Assembly (NCBI GenBank): GCA_964346545.1
Contig: CAYFVR010000001.1
Location: 1 to 64,000, forward strand
Reading direction: 5' to 3'
Source: CAYFVR01 sp964346545
GTDB taxonomy: Bacteria; Desulfobacterota; Desulfobacteria; Desulfobacterales; Desulfococcaceae
Length of the DNA stretch: 64,000 nt
Shown: positions 10,556 to 19,990 of the stretch, in pieces
Position numbering within the stretch: the first letter of the stretch is position 1
How the letters are laid out: each line of letters starts with the position of its first letter
Position numbers and translations under genes: made by a program
Notes under the pieces: model-generated
What the model was told of the DNA's origin: nothing
Database searches by the model: none
Seen by the model: only the letters and a program-made list of their open reading frames with translations

Positions 10556-11266
10556 ATGTGCGGCCGGTTCGTGCAGCAATCCACCCTGGAAACCCTGGTG
10601 GAGCAATTCGCCATCGACGTGGCGACCTGCGAGGTGGAACCCCGATACAACGTCGCGCCCACCCAGGAGGTGCCGGCGATCATCGCCCACCGGGGACAAC
10701 GCCGGCTGGGGCCGCTGCGCTGGGGACTGGTTCCGGGATGGGCCAAGGATACCGCCGGCGCGGGCCGCTTGATCAACGCCCGGGTGGAAACGGTTCACGA
10801 AAAGCCGAGCTTCCGCGCGGCCTTCCAACGGCGGCGCTGCCTGGTTCCCGCGGACGGCTTTTACGAGTGGCGGAAGCGGGGCCACGGCCCCAAGCAGCCG
10901 TTTTTCATCCACCGGCCGGACCGGAGACCCTTCGCCATGGCGGGTTTGTGGGAAATTTGGCGGGACGGGGAGACCGACTACCGCTCCTGCACGATCCTCA
11001 CCCGCCCGGCCGAGGGACCGGCGTCCAAGCTCCATCCCCGGATGCCGCTGATCCTGGCGGCCGACGCCCACGACCGATGGCTGGACCCCGATTTCCAGGA
11101 GCCGGAACCGCTCCGGGCGCTTCTTGGGGATCGATATGTGACCGACCTGGCCTTCCATCCCGTGTCTCCCCGCGTGAACAAACCCGGCCACGACGCGCCG
11201 GACTGCATCGAACCCGCGGCCCTCGAAAATTCCCGAGAAACCGGCTCCGAATTCCGACGAGGCTGA
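10556..11266 (+). CDS. YedK/HMCES-family protein that crosslinks to abasic DNA sites
   Basis: A 236-residue SRAP-domain protein. The family forms a covalent thiazolidine link with abasic sites in single-stranded DNA through cysteine 2 once Met1 is removed. All known active-site residues are present: C2 (MCGRF), N74 (INARVET), E104 (DGFYEW) and H160 (KLHPRMPLI). Their positions match E. coli YedK almost exactly. Length is usual for the family. It stands alone, 73 bases after the DUF1786 gene. The family is called SOS-associated because it often lies near SOS genes; I see no LexA box here. Confidence 0.9.
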   Translation: MCGRFVQQSTLETLVEQFAIDVATCEVEPRYNVAPTQEVPAIIAHRGQRRLGPLRWGLVPGWAKDTAGAGRLINARVETVHEKPSFRAAFQRRRCLVPADGFYEWRKRGHGPKQPFFIHRPDRRPFAMAGLWEIWRDGETDYRSCTILTRPAEGPASKLHPRMPLILAADAHDRWLDPDFQEPEPLRALLGDRYVTDLAFHPVSPRVNKPGHDAPDCIEPAALENSRETGSEFRRG

Positions 11267-11284
11267 ACGGCCCGACGGAGAAGA

Positions 11285-11494
11285 TATGGAAAGACATCCG
11301 CGGCGTCGGGCCTTGGGAGAAGGGCGTCGGGAAAGGAAANNNNNNNNNNNNNNNNNNNNNNNNNNNNNNNNNNNNNNNNNNNNNNNNNNNNNNNNNNNNN
11401 NNNNNNNNNNNNNNNNNNNNNNNNNNNNNNNNNNNNNNNTATGGAAAGACATCCGCGGCGTCGGGCCTTGGGAGAAGGGCGTCGGGAAAGGAAA
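11285..11494. repeat. 55-base duplicated contig ends around a 100-N gap
   Basis: Bases 11285-11339 and 11440-11494 are identical and flank the N run at 11340-11439. A 55-base exact duplication at both sides of a placeholder gap is what unjoined contig ends sharing a k-mer look like. The true sequence probably holds one copy and no gap. This is an assembly feature, not a biological repeat. Confidence 0.85.
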
Positions 11495-11524
11495 TTCAAG
11501 GAGGAGCCAAGACAAGGTGTGACT

Positions 11525-12793
11525 ATGGTCAATAAAGTGGCGGTCTACTGGGACTTCGAAAACATTCACGCGTCGCTGTGCACGGTGACCTACGGGCCGA
11601 AGTGGTACTACGAGAACCGGTATTCCCGACAGCCGGACATCGTGGACATCACCTCGATCATGGAATACATCGCCTCGGTCGGCGACATCAACATCAACAA
11701 GGCGTACGCCAACTGGAGTTTTTTCTATCCCTACAATTTCATGCTCCAGGAATACGCCCTGGACCTGGTGCAGCTTTTTCCCCGGGGCAGCCACGGCAAA
11801 AACGGCGCGGACATCCGCATGGCCATCGACGTCATCGAAGACCTCAACTCCAATCCCCACATCGACACCATCGTGCTGATCGGGGGCGACAGCGACTACA
11901 TCGCCATCGCCCAGCGGGTGCGCCAAAAGGGCAAGGAGATCATCGGCATCGGGGTGAAGGAGACCACCAACCAATACTGGATCAAATCCTGCAACCAGTT
12001 CAAATTTTACGCCAGCCTCCGGATGAAGTCGGCCTCCATCTCCAGCATGGAAGAGATGGAATATCAGATCGAGGACCTGGAGGACGCCAAGAACCTGCTC
12101 TCCAAGGCGATCACCAAGATCATGTCCGAATCGGGCGAGCCCTTCGCCCGCAAGGCCGCCATCAAACCGATGATGATCCGGCTGGACCCCTCCTTCGACG
12201 AGACCAATTTCGGCTTCACCAATTTTTCCTCGTTTCTGGACGCCTGCGATTTTCTTTCCATCGTCCAAGGGGAACACGATCACCTGGTGACGATGAAAGG
12301 CAAGGAAGACTGCGAGGGGTTTTTGGAGGAGCGGGAGAATATTTCCGACACCGAGGCGATCTACGGGCGGATCTTAAAAAAGCAGCAGATTCGCCTGCCC
12401 CAGCCGCAAATCATGATCGAGGGACTGCGGGAAAGCCATCGGCTGTTCCAGGATTCCGCCGGCGGCGTGAGTTCCTACGTGGATTTCAAAAACCTGCTCA
12501 TGCGGCGCATGGAGGAACGGGAATTCTGCGTGACGGAAACCGACGTCTCCAAAATCAAGGCGCTGATCTACAAAGCCTTCGGCTTCCGCATCGACCCCAG
12601 CCGAAGCCGAATTCTGCTGTCGGAGGACATCGCCTCGGAATCCGACCTGCTGTGGCGGGTGTTCCGAATGCTGGTGAAGCGGGTGTCCGACAACATTGAC
12701 GGGAAGCCGGATACGGGGACGCTTTCGGAAATGCTTTACGGGGACGACCAGCATTTGAGCCAGGTGGAGGAGATGATTCGGGCGGTGGGGTGA
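11525..12793 (+). CDS. NYN-domain RNase-like protein with OST-HTH/LOTUS region
   Basis: A 422-residue protein. Residues 1-165 form an NYN (PIN-like) nuclease domain. Acidic metal-binding positions are visible in VYWDFENIH, GADIRMAIDV and GGDSDY, with the usual GKEIIGIG strand after them. Residues about 178-262 (KAITKIMSESGEPF through DHLVTMKG) look like an OST-HTH/LOTUS module, which binds RNA in other proteins. A second, weaker helical domain occupies the C-terminus. Role is inferred as RNA cleavage or quality control. Start: the ATG at 11525 puts the NYN motif at the N-terminus. A GTG at 11519 is nearer to the AAGGAGGAG at 11498-11506 and is an alternative. Confidence 0.8.
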   Translation: MVNKVAVYWDFENIHASLCTVTYGPKWYYENRYSRQPDIVDITSIMEYIASVGDININKAYANWSFFYPYNFMLQEYALDLVQLFPRGSHGKNGADIRMAIDVIEDLNSNPHIDTIVLIGGDSDYIAIAQRVRQKGKEIIGIGVKETTNQYWIKSCNQFKFYASLRMKSASISSMEEMEYQIEDLEDAKNLLSKAITKIMSESGEPFARKAAIKPMMIRLDPSFDETNFGFTNFSSFLDACDFLSIVQGEHDHLVTMKGKEDCEGFLEERENISDTEAIYGRILKKQQIRLPQPQIMIEGLRESHRLFQDSAGGVSSYVDFKNLLMRRMEEREFCVTETDVSKIKALIYKAFGFRIDPSRSRILLSEDIASESDLLWRVFRMLVKRVSDNIDGKPDTGTLSEMLYGDDQHLSQVEEMIRAVG

Positions 12794-12936
12794 ATTGGGA
12801 ATTGAAAATGGATAGTTGATAAAAAGGCAATCCAAGCAAAACCTCCCTCTTGGTCCCAATCAGAAAATGTACCGAATAAATTGTCTTCCTTTCAAATTAT
12901 ACTTTTTTTCAATCCATAATCGATTGAATGCAATCA

Positions 12937-13206
12937 ATGAATTTTGAGTGGGATGAAACAAAGGATTCTACCAATCAGAAAAAACATGGTATCTCCTTTG
13001 TGGAAGCCAGCGAAGTGTTTAATGATAATTTATCCTCTTGTGTTCTCGATCCGGATCACTCTTGCCGAGAAGAGCGATATTTGCTTTTTGGCGTTTCTTC
13101 AAAGGGCACTTATCTTGTGGTCTCGTTTACTGAAAGAGGCGAGGCCATTCGCATCATCTCTGCCAGACGCATGACCAAACAGGAGCGGAAAGCCTATGAA
13201 CGATGA
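12937..13206 (+). CDS. BrnT-family toxin (type II toxin-antitoxin)
   Basis: An 89-residue protein matching the BrnT pattern: FEWDETKDSTNQKKHGISF at the N-terminus, EERYLLFGVS in the middle and IRIISARRMTKQERKAYE at the end. BrnT toxins are RelE-fold ribonucleases that stop growth by cutting RNA. An ATG nine bases upstream (12928) is a possible start; 12937 gives the usual MxFEWD beginning. The gene overlaps the next one by 11 bases. It sits in AT-rich DNA unlike the surrounding chromosome, with a TATACT box at 12898-12903, suggesting transfer. Confidence 0.85.
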   Translation: MNFEWDETKDSTNQKKHGISFVEASEVFNDNLSSCVLDPDHSCREERYLLFGVSSKGTYLVVSFTERGEAIRIISARRMTKQERKAYER

Positions 13207-13423
13207 AGACACATTGCGGCCTGAATATCCGGCGGAACTGATCAAGTCCGGGGTACGCGGAAAATATGTCAAAGCCTATCGGGAAGGGACCAATATCGTT
13301 GTTATTTCTCCCGAATTGCGCAAACTTTTCCCGGATTCGGAGTCCGTCAATAAAGCATTGCGTCAGTATGCAAAAGAGCATGGAATGGATGTAGATGGGT
13401 CAATTAGGGAAAATGTGGGATAG
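13196..13423 (+). CDS. Putative antitoxin partner of the BrnT-like toxin
   Basis: A 75-residue protein overlapping the toxin gene by 11 bases. It begins MNDEDTLRPEYPAELIKSG and continues with VRGKYVKAYREGTNIVVIS. This pattern is common in small antitoxin-type genes next to toxins. It is not the classic CopG-like BrnA, which carries a C-terminal ribbon-helix-helix. The assignment rests mainly on position and overlap. If correct, it would bind the toxin and probably repress its own operon. Confidence 0.65.
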   Translation: MNDEDTLRPEYPAELIKSGVRGKYVKAYREGTNIVVISPELRKLFPDSESVNKALRQYAKEHGMDVDGSIRENVG

Positions 13424-13451
13424 CCAGAAATTTCGGAAGCTTCCGCCCGAA

Positions 13452-13628
13452 ATGAAACATCCAAAGATTGAATCAGCCCATGCAATTGACAACCATACGT
13501 TATTGGTTGAATTCGACAACCACCAAAAGAAAAAATACGATGTCACCCCTTTTCCACTTCCAAAGCCCACCCTGCAAAGTAGCAATGGGAACGGCGAAAA
13601 AGGAATTTTCCACGGGCGTTGGACATGA
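13452..13628 (+). pseudogene. DUF2442-like remnant, truncated
   Basis: From ATG 13452 the frame gives MKHPKIESAHAIDNHTLLVE, then FDNHQKKKYDVTP. That is the N-terminal half of DUF2442 proteins (small antitoxin-like proteins of 75-90 residues). After KYDVTP the match dissolves and the frame ends at 58 residues. The missing second half suggests a frameshift or recombination. The first base of this frame lies 28 bases after the antitoxin stop. It may still be a short functional variant. Confidence 0.45.
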
Positions 13629-13751
13629 GCACCGTTTTTCTTTCGGCCGGATTTTTCAACCCGATGCCGGCAACCCAACATTTTACGGGGCCGGCCTCAG
13701 CGAAAACCGGGAATCGAAGCGACGGCGAACCATAAACCAAAAGGGTGGTTT

Positions 13752-14666
13752 ATGACAGACTTATTTTACATCACATTTCCTGTTTCGGGAGTGACAACAT
13801 GGGCATTCCTTCCGCCGCTGGCGGCTTTTGTCGTATCTTTTTTCACATCCATGGGCGGAGTATCCGGCGCTTTTCTGCTATTGCCGTTTCAAATGAGCGT
13901 ATTGAACTATACGGCCCCCTCCGTAAGCGGAACAAACCAGTTATTCAACATCATCGCAATCCCAAGCGGCGTATGGCGGTACATTAGAGAAAAACGTATG
14001 GTATGGCCCCTGACATGGGCCGTGATAATCGGAACGTTGCCCGGCGTGATAATCGGCGCATGGGTCCGACTGGAATATCTTCCAGACTCAAAAAATTTCA
14101 AATTTTTTTCAGCATTTGTACTATTATATATAGGCATCAAACTGTTCGCGGACGCAATCAAACGGAAAGAGGCGGTTCCCAAAAATGCATCCGGAAAAGG
14201 CAAAACAGATTTCACCATCACGGAAATCCGTTTCTCCGTAAAACAATCGGAATTCCGATTTGGGGGCCAGAAATACATTTTTTCCGTTCCCGGCGTTTTT
14301 TCGCTTTGTTTTGTCGTCGGCATAATCGGCGGCATATACGGGATTGGCGGGGGAGCAATTATCGCTCCTTTCTTTGTCGCCTTTTTTCATCTTCCTGTTT
14401 ATGCGGTGGCCGGCGCCGCTCTTATGGGAACCTTCATCACATCCATAGCCGGCGTCATTACATATCAGATCATGTCTTATTTTTATTCAGGCATATCGGT
14501 CGCTCCCGACTGGTATCTCGGCCTTCTTTTCGGAGCGGGCGGTTTTGCGGGCATGTATCTCGGGGCAAGATGCCAGAAAAACGTTCCCGCAAACACAATT
14601 AAATTTATTTTATTTTCGTGCGTTATGTTTGTATCAATAAAGTATATGTACGATTACTTTAAATGA
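13752..14666 (+). CDS. TauE/SafE-family membrane permease
   Basis: A 304-residue polytopic membrane protein. Hydrophobic helices are visible around residues 15-45, 60-80, 85-110, 125-140, 190-215, 220-245, 250-270 and 280-300. The glycine-rich motifs GGVSGAFLLLP and IGGIYGIGGGAIIAPF occur in the two halves, which is the hallmark of the TauE/SafE/YfcA family. The family exports or imports sulfur compounds such as sulfite or sulfoacetate; substrate here is unknown. A hydrophilic loop (about 140-180) separates the halves. AAAGGGTGG at 13738-13746 supports the start. Base composition is AT-rich compared with the flanking genes, so it is probably acquired. Confidence 0.85.
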   Translation: MTDLFYITFPVSGVTTWAFLPPLAAFVVSFFTSMGGVSGAFLLLPFQMSVLNYTAPSVSGTNQLFNIIAIPSGVWRYIREKRMVWPLTWAVIIGTLPGVIIGAWVRLEYLPDSKNFKFFSAFVLLYIGIKLFADAIKRKEAVPKNASGKGKTDFTITEIRFSVKQSEFRFGGQKYIFSVPGVFSLCFVVGIIGGIYGIGGGAIIAPFFVAFFHLPVYAVAGAALMGTFITSIAGVITYQIMSYFYSGISVAPDWYLGLLFGAGGFAGMYLGARCQKNVPANTIKFILFSCVMFVSIKYMYDYFK

Positions 14667-14834
14667 TATAAATGCTGGCGAGCCCGCTTTCCGCAAGCGT
14701 TCCAGTTGTTCGAAATCGCCGAGGCCGACAAGCGCGGCAACGGGTTTTCCCCGCCGCGGAATAAGAACGGCGTTGCCCGCCTCCGCTTTTCGGATACATT
14801 CCGAGAAATTCGCTTGGCTTCCCCCGCGGATAAA
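14634..14834 (-). pseudogene. Phd/YefM-type antitoxin fossil after dapL
   Basis: On the minus strand, the 14819-14660 stretch reads SQANFSECIRKAEAGNAVLI, then PRRGKPVAALVGLGDFEQLE. This is a clear Phd/YefM antitoxin core. It has no start codon or N-terminus: the frame opens directly at the stop codon of dapL and ends at TGA 14634. It also runs into the 3' end of the convergent permease gene. No toxin partner is present. I read it as a remnant left where foreign DNA joined the chromosome. Confidence 0.65.
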
Positions 14835-16064
<1,230 letters not shown>

Positions 16065-16206
16065 GGCGCGTCCTTTGGCGTCGATGGAGAAATTTGGAAT
16101 GGCCGTCTTCCGGCGGAATGGAAACGGAGGGGTTATAGGAAAAGCCTTGCCGGGTGTCAACCGCGCCCCGAAGTCTCCGTTCGGATCGCCATCGTCCGCG
16201 ATTGAT

Positions 16207-16232
16207 TTGACAAAGAGGCCCTTCTGTATAAC
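16207..16232 (+). promoter_or_regulatory. Possible sigma-70 promoter for the IscA-like gene
   Basis: TTGACA at 16207-16212 and TATAAC at 16227-16232 are good boxes, but the 14-base spacing is shorter than the preferred 16-18. It lies 72 bases before the start codon in the divergent region shared with dapL. Confidence 0.35.
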
Positions 16233-16303
16233 CCTATCTTCAACAAACGGGCCACCGGCCCAAAGATTGAACCGACGGCCTTCGGCCGGAGAGGAGTGTT
16301 CCA

Positions 16304-16615
16304 ATGTTCAACGTGACCGACGCGGCCCAAAACCAGGTCGCGGAGTTTTTCAAGGAAAAAGAACAACAGCCGATTCGCGTCTTCCTTCACGAAGGCGGCT
16401 GTTCCGGCCCCGTGCTGGCCATGGCGATGGACAAGGAGCGCGACGGCGATTCCAAGTTCGAATTCGACGGCGTGGAATTTTTGGTGAATCAGCAGTTCCT
16501 GGAGCAGGCGCAACCCATCGAGGTGGATTACAAAACCGCCGGGTTCACCGTCACTTCCGGGCTTTCCCTGGAAAGCGGCTGTTCCAGTTGCGGCAGCAAA
16601 AAAGGCTGCGGCTGA
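16304..16615 (+). CDS. IscA/HesB-like protein with extra C-terminal cysteines
   Basis: A 103-residue A-type iron-sulfur carrier-like protein. The first conserved cysteine is C33 in LHEGGCSGP. The C-terminus holds C93, C96 and C102 (SGCSSCGSKKGCG), where classical IscA has a CGC pair. The spacing differs from IscA and resembles the HesB-like subgroup common in Desulfobacterota. Function is inferred as Fe-S assembly or thiol chemistry. GGAGAGGAG precedes the ATG. The gene is monocistronic, with its own terminator. Confidence 0.75.
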   Translation: MFNVTDAAQNQVAEFFKEKEQQPIRVFLHEGGCSGPVLAMAMDKERDGDSKFEFDGVEFLVNQQFLEQAQPIEVDYKTAGFTVTSGLSLESGCSSCGSKKGCG

Positions 16616-16641
16616 TCGGAAACCCCGTCGTTCAATGATTG

Positions 16642-16666
16642 CGGCCCGCTTCGGCGGGCCGTTTTT
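16642..16666 (+). terminator. Intrinsic terminator with TTCG tetraloop
   Basis: CGGCCCGC (16642-16649) pairs with GCGGGCCG (16654-16661) around a TTCG loop, followed by five T. It lies 27 bases after the IscA-like stop codon. Confidence 0.9.
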
Positions 16667-16779
16667 ATTGGGGGGGGCAAGGCAAACGGACGAACACGGA
16701 TTTGGCTTGTTCGCGCCAAGTCCGTGTTCGTCCGGGAAACCCGCCCGCGGAGCACCCAAAGCCGGAATCGGGACGTTGA

Positions 16780-17601
16780 CTATCCCACGCAGGCAACGAT
16801 GCCTTCCCCCAGCCGCCGCATGTGGGCTTTTTCGGCCTGGGCGATGGTCAGAAAGGCCTGGCGGGCTTCGTCGTCCGCCGCGCGGTCGGCCATGTTGCGG
16901 TACAGGTCGTAGGCCGAATATTCCACCGTCATCCCCATCTCCAGCAGAGGAACGCAGGGATCTTCCTGGATTTCCTCCACCTGCTTCAGCATGTCCGTCA
17001 AAGGGCGACCGCCTTCCAGAATTTCGCCGTCCAATTCCTCGAACAAGGTTTCAAAGGGCGGCGGATCGTTCACCAACTTTTTCCAGAAATGATACAAAGT
17101 GCGGGCGTGGGCGGTTTCGGCGCGAGACAGTTCGTCCGCCACCCCGCCGAAGGCTTCGGCCCCGTGCCGATCCACCAGGGCGGTGTAAAAACGGTACGCC
17201 CCCTTTTCCAGATTCATGGCCACCCGCAGTTGATCGGCGACGCTTTCGGCCCCCGCGAACAGGTCCACTTTGGGGAAATCGGCCAACGTCCGCCCCTCCC
17301 AGGCCAGAATCCCGCCGTCCAGATGGCGAATCGGCTTTTCCGTCACTTCGGCGGCTTCGGCCAAATCGGCCGCGGCCAGAGACCGGCCCCCGACGTGGCA
17401 GTAGAAAATCAGCTCCCGATCGTCGGGCAAATCGAACACCTGGGTTTGCAGCTCCATCAAGGGAATGAGCCGGGCGCCGGGAATGTGCCGGGCCGCGTAC
17501 TCCGCCGGCTGCCGAACGTCGATCAGCACGTAATCCCTTTCCTTTTTCCGCTGGATCAGGCTCCGCAAATCATCCGCGTCCATCGTATGAATCTCGGCCA
17601 T
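16780..17601 (-). CDS. Rhodanese domain fused to a ferritin-like (rubrerythrin-type) domain
   Basis: A 273-residue cytoplasmic two-domain protein. Residues 1-110 are a rhodanese domain with VLIDVRQPAEY and the sulfur-carrying C68 in FYCHVGGRS. Residues about 125-273 are four-helix ferritin-like, with metal-ligand style motifs NLEKGAYRFY, RAETAHARTLYHF, VEYSAYDLYR and QAEKAHMRRL. The combination suggests sulfur transfer or peroxide handling coupled to a di-iron site; this is inference. Start: ATG 17601 follows AAAGGAG. An ATG 18 bases upstream would add six residues without homology. Confidence 0.85.
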   Translation of the reverse strand: MAEIHTMDADDLRSLIQRKKERDYVLIDVRQPAEYAARHIPGARLIPLMELQTQVFDLPDDRELIFYCHVGGRSLAAADLAEAAEVTEKPIRHLDGGILAWEGRTLADFPKVDLFAGAESVADQLRVAMNLEKGAYRFYTALVDRHGAEAFGGVADELSRAETAHARTLYHFWKKLVNDPPPFETLFEELDGEILEGGRPLTDMLKQVEEIQEDPCVPLLEMGMTVEYSAYDLYRNMADRAADDEARQAFLTIAQAEKAHMRRLGEGIVACVG

Positions 17602-17759
17602 GGCCGCTCCTTTCGTCACAAATCGGTTGGGAAAGCGTCGAATCTCGCCCTAAAACAGGCCCGGCCAAAGCACAAGCGGCGGTCGGCCGGGGGGAAATGA
17701 ACGGCCCGCGGAACCCTCCGCGAACCGTTTACATGCAAGACGGGCCCCGCCCACCGACG

Positions 17760-19844
17760 TTACGGCGCCTGGGCGATCCGTCGGGCCAGGATGGCCGGGT
17801 CGGTCACCGGCTGTTCGCAGGCGAAGCCGGAACAGAGGTAGGCGGCCGCGCCGTTTTCCGTTCCGGGCAAGCCGGCGACAAAGGGCGCGAGGCGGGCCAG
17901 GGCTTCGGCGGTTTCCGGCGTGCGGAGCAGCACCGCCGCTTCGGGGAGGAAGGCGCGATGGACCACGTCGATCATCTCCCGGGTCTCCGGCGCGTCGGCC
18001 GGGCCGTCCAGGACGATCTCCCGGGTGGGGTGCAGCACCCAGTCGGCCCCCATCAAAAAATGGGCGAAGGCCGACGGCTGGCGCTCCAAAACTCCGGCGA
18101 AGGCCCGGATCAGCTCGTCGGCCCGGGTTTCCCAACTGGCCTCTCCGGTGAGGCGGGCCAGCGTCAGCAGGTTGGTCAGCGCCACCGAATTGGCCGAGGG
18201 GGTCGCCCCGTCGAAGAGTTCCCGGGGCCGAACCGGCAGTTCGCCGGTGGCCTCCGCGCCGGAAAGGAAAAATCCGCCCCCTTCCGAATCCCAAAAATCG
18301 GCGATCATCCGCTCTTGAAGTTCGATCGCCTTTTCCAGCCACCGGGGATCGAAGGTGGTTCGGTAGAGTTCCAACAGCCCGTCCACCAGGAAGGCGTAGT
18401 CGTCGGCGTGACCGGCGATGCCCGCCTCGCCGTCCCGATAGCGGTGGAACAGCCCGCCGTCCGCCGTGGTCATGCGTTTCAACACAAAATCGGCCGCCTT
18501 TTGCGCCGCTTCGGTGTAGGCCGGTTCGTCCAGGGAGCGGCCGCCGAGGGCCAGGGCGCCGATCATCAGGCCGTTCCAATCCGTCAGGATTTTGTCGTCC
18601 CGCAGGGGCCGCACCCGCTTCTCCCGATGCTGGAACAGCGTCGCGCGGGCCGCCTCCCACCGGCGGCGAAACGCCTCGGGGGACATGCCGGCCCCTTCGG
18701 ACCAGTCCGCCAGGGGCCGGTCCAGGTGGAGGATATTCGCTCCGGTGCGACGGCCCGTGGCCTCGTCCAGAAAGTTGCCCTCGGGCCGAACGCCGAAGAC
18801 CCGGCCCCAGAAGGCCGCCTCTTCTTCCCCAAGGACTTCCCGGAGTTCCGCCTCGGTCCAGACGTAGAATTTACCCTCCTCGCCCTCGCTGTCGGCGTCT
18901 TCCGCCGCGTAAAACCCGCCGTCGGGATCGGTCATGTCCCGCAGGACGTAGGCGAAAATTGATCGCGCCGTTTCGGCGAAATCGGGGCGGGCCGTCACCT
19001 GGGCGCCCTCCAGATAGGCCCGGGCCAGCAGCGCCTGGTCGTAGAGCATTTTTTCGAAATGGGGGAGCAGCCAGCGGTTGTCGGTGGAGTAGCGGTGAAA
19101 GCCGTAGCCCACATGATCCCACAACCCGCCCAGGGCCATTTGCATAAGGGTCCGGGTCACCATTTCCAGCGACTTGGCGTCCCCCGTTCGACGATGATGG
19201 CGAAGCAGCAGCCGCAGCCGATGGGGCGTGGGAAACTTGGGCGCGGCGTCGAATCCGCCGTTTTCGGCGTCGAAGCTCTCGCCCAGTTGGCGGCGGGCCT
19301 GGTCCAGAATATCCGGCGAGAGGGTTCCCTGGGCGTCGAAGGTGAAGGCGCGGCCCAGATGCGCCGTGATGCTCTCGGCCGAGTCGAGGACCTTGGACCG
19401 ATCATTTTCCCACAGCCCTTTCACCTGGCGGCAAATGTCGATGAGACCGGGACTGCCGTGGCGGCTTTCCTTGGGGATGTAGGTGCCGCCGAAAAAGGGC
19501 CGCCGATCCGGCGTCATGAAAATGGTCAACGGCCAGCCGCCCCGGCCGGTCACCATCTGGCAGACCGCCATGTAGACGGCGTCGATGTCCGGCCGCTCCT
19601 CCCGATCCACCTTGATGCAGACGAAGGTATCGTTGAGATGGCGGGCCGCCTCCGGGTCCTCGAAGGATTCCCGCTCCATCACGTGGCACCAGTGGCAGGT
19701 GGCGTAGCCGATGGAGAGAAACACCGGCTTGTCCTGGTCCCGGGCCGCTTCGAAGGCCGCCTCGGACCAGGGATGCCAGTCCACCGGGTTTTCGGCGTGT
19801 TGAAGAAGATAGGGACTTTTTTCGTGTTGCAGGCGATTGGGCAT
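17760..19844 (-). CDS. DUF255 thioredoxin-domain protein (YyaL/SSP411 family)
   Basis: A 694-residue protein. Residues 1-165 are a thioredoxin-like DUF255 domain with MPNRLQHEKSPYLLQHAENP at the start and the CxxC pair C50/C53 in ATCHWCHVM. Residues about 200-690 form an alpha/alpha-barrel related to six-hairpin glycosidases and N-acylglucosamine epimerases. Family members from bacteria to mammals (SPATA20) have no settled biochemical function. GAAAGGAGG precedes the start. It lies downstream of the TPR gene on the same strand, 146 bases apart, and upstream of the rhodanese-ferritin gene. Confidence 0.9.
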   Translation of the reverse strand: MPNRLQHEKSPYLLQHAENPVDWHPWSEAAFEAARDQDKPVFLSIGYATCHWCHVMERESFEDPEAARHLNDTFVCIKVDREERPDIDAVYMAVCQMVTGRGGWPLTIFMTPDRRPFFGGTYIPKESRHGSPGLIDICRQVKGLWENDRSKVLDSAESITAHLGRAFTFDAQGTLSPDILDQARRQLGESFDAENGGFDAAPKFPTPHRLRLLLRHHRRTGDAKSLEMVTRTLMQMALGGLWDHVGYGFHRYSTDNRWLLPHFEKMLYDQALLARAYLEGAQVTARPDFAETARSIFAYVLRDMTDPDGGFYAAEDADSEGEEGKFYVWTEAELREVLGEEEAAFWGRVFGVRPEGNFLDEATGRRTGANILHLDRPLADWSEGAGMSPEAFRRRWEAARATLFQHREKRVRPLRDDKILTDWNGLMIGALALGGRSLDEPAYTEAAQKAADFVLKRMTTADGGLFHRYRDGEAGIAGHADDYAFLVDGLLELYRTTFDPRWLEKAIELQERMIADFWDSEGGGFFLSGAEATGELPVRPRELFDGATPSANSVALTNLLTLARLTGEASWETRADELIRAFAGVLERQPSAFAHFLMGADWVLHPTREIVLDGPADAPETREMIDVVHRAFLPEAAVLLRTPETAEALARLAPFVAGLPGTENGAAAYLCSGFACEQPVTDPAILARRIAQAP

Positions 19845-19990
19845 TGCGCCCTCCTTTCATCGGATTCGCGATGGAATCAACATAAGAGACGAAAGGAGGG
19901 GACGCAAACGGCGGGATAGCGGGTACCGGCGTTGGGCGCCGCCGGCGGAACGGGGAAAGAAGACGGACGGATCGATCGGGCCTATTCGGG

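Noticed and set aside
11286..11522. Small frame reading MERHPRRRALGEG through the N gap
   Set aside because: It exists only because the 55-base contig end is duplicated around the gap. There is no protein homology.
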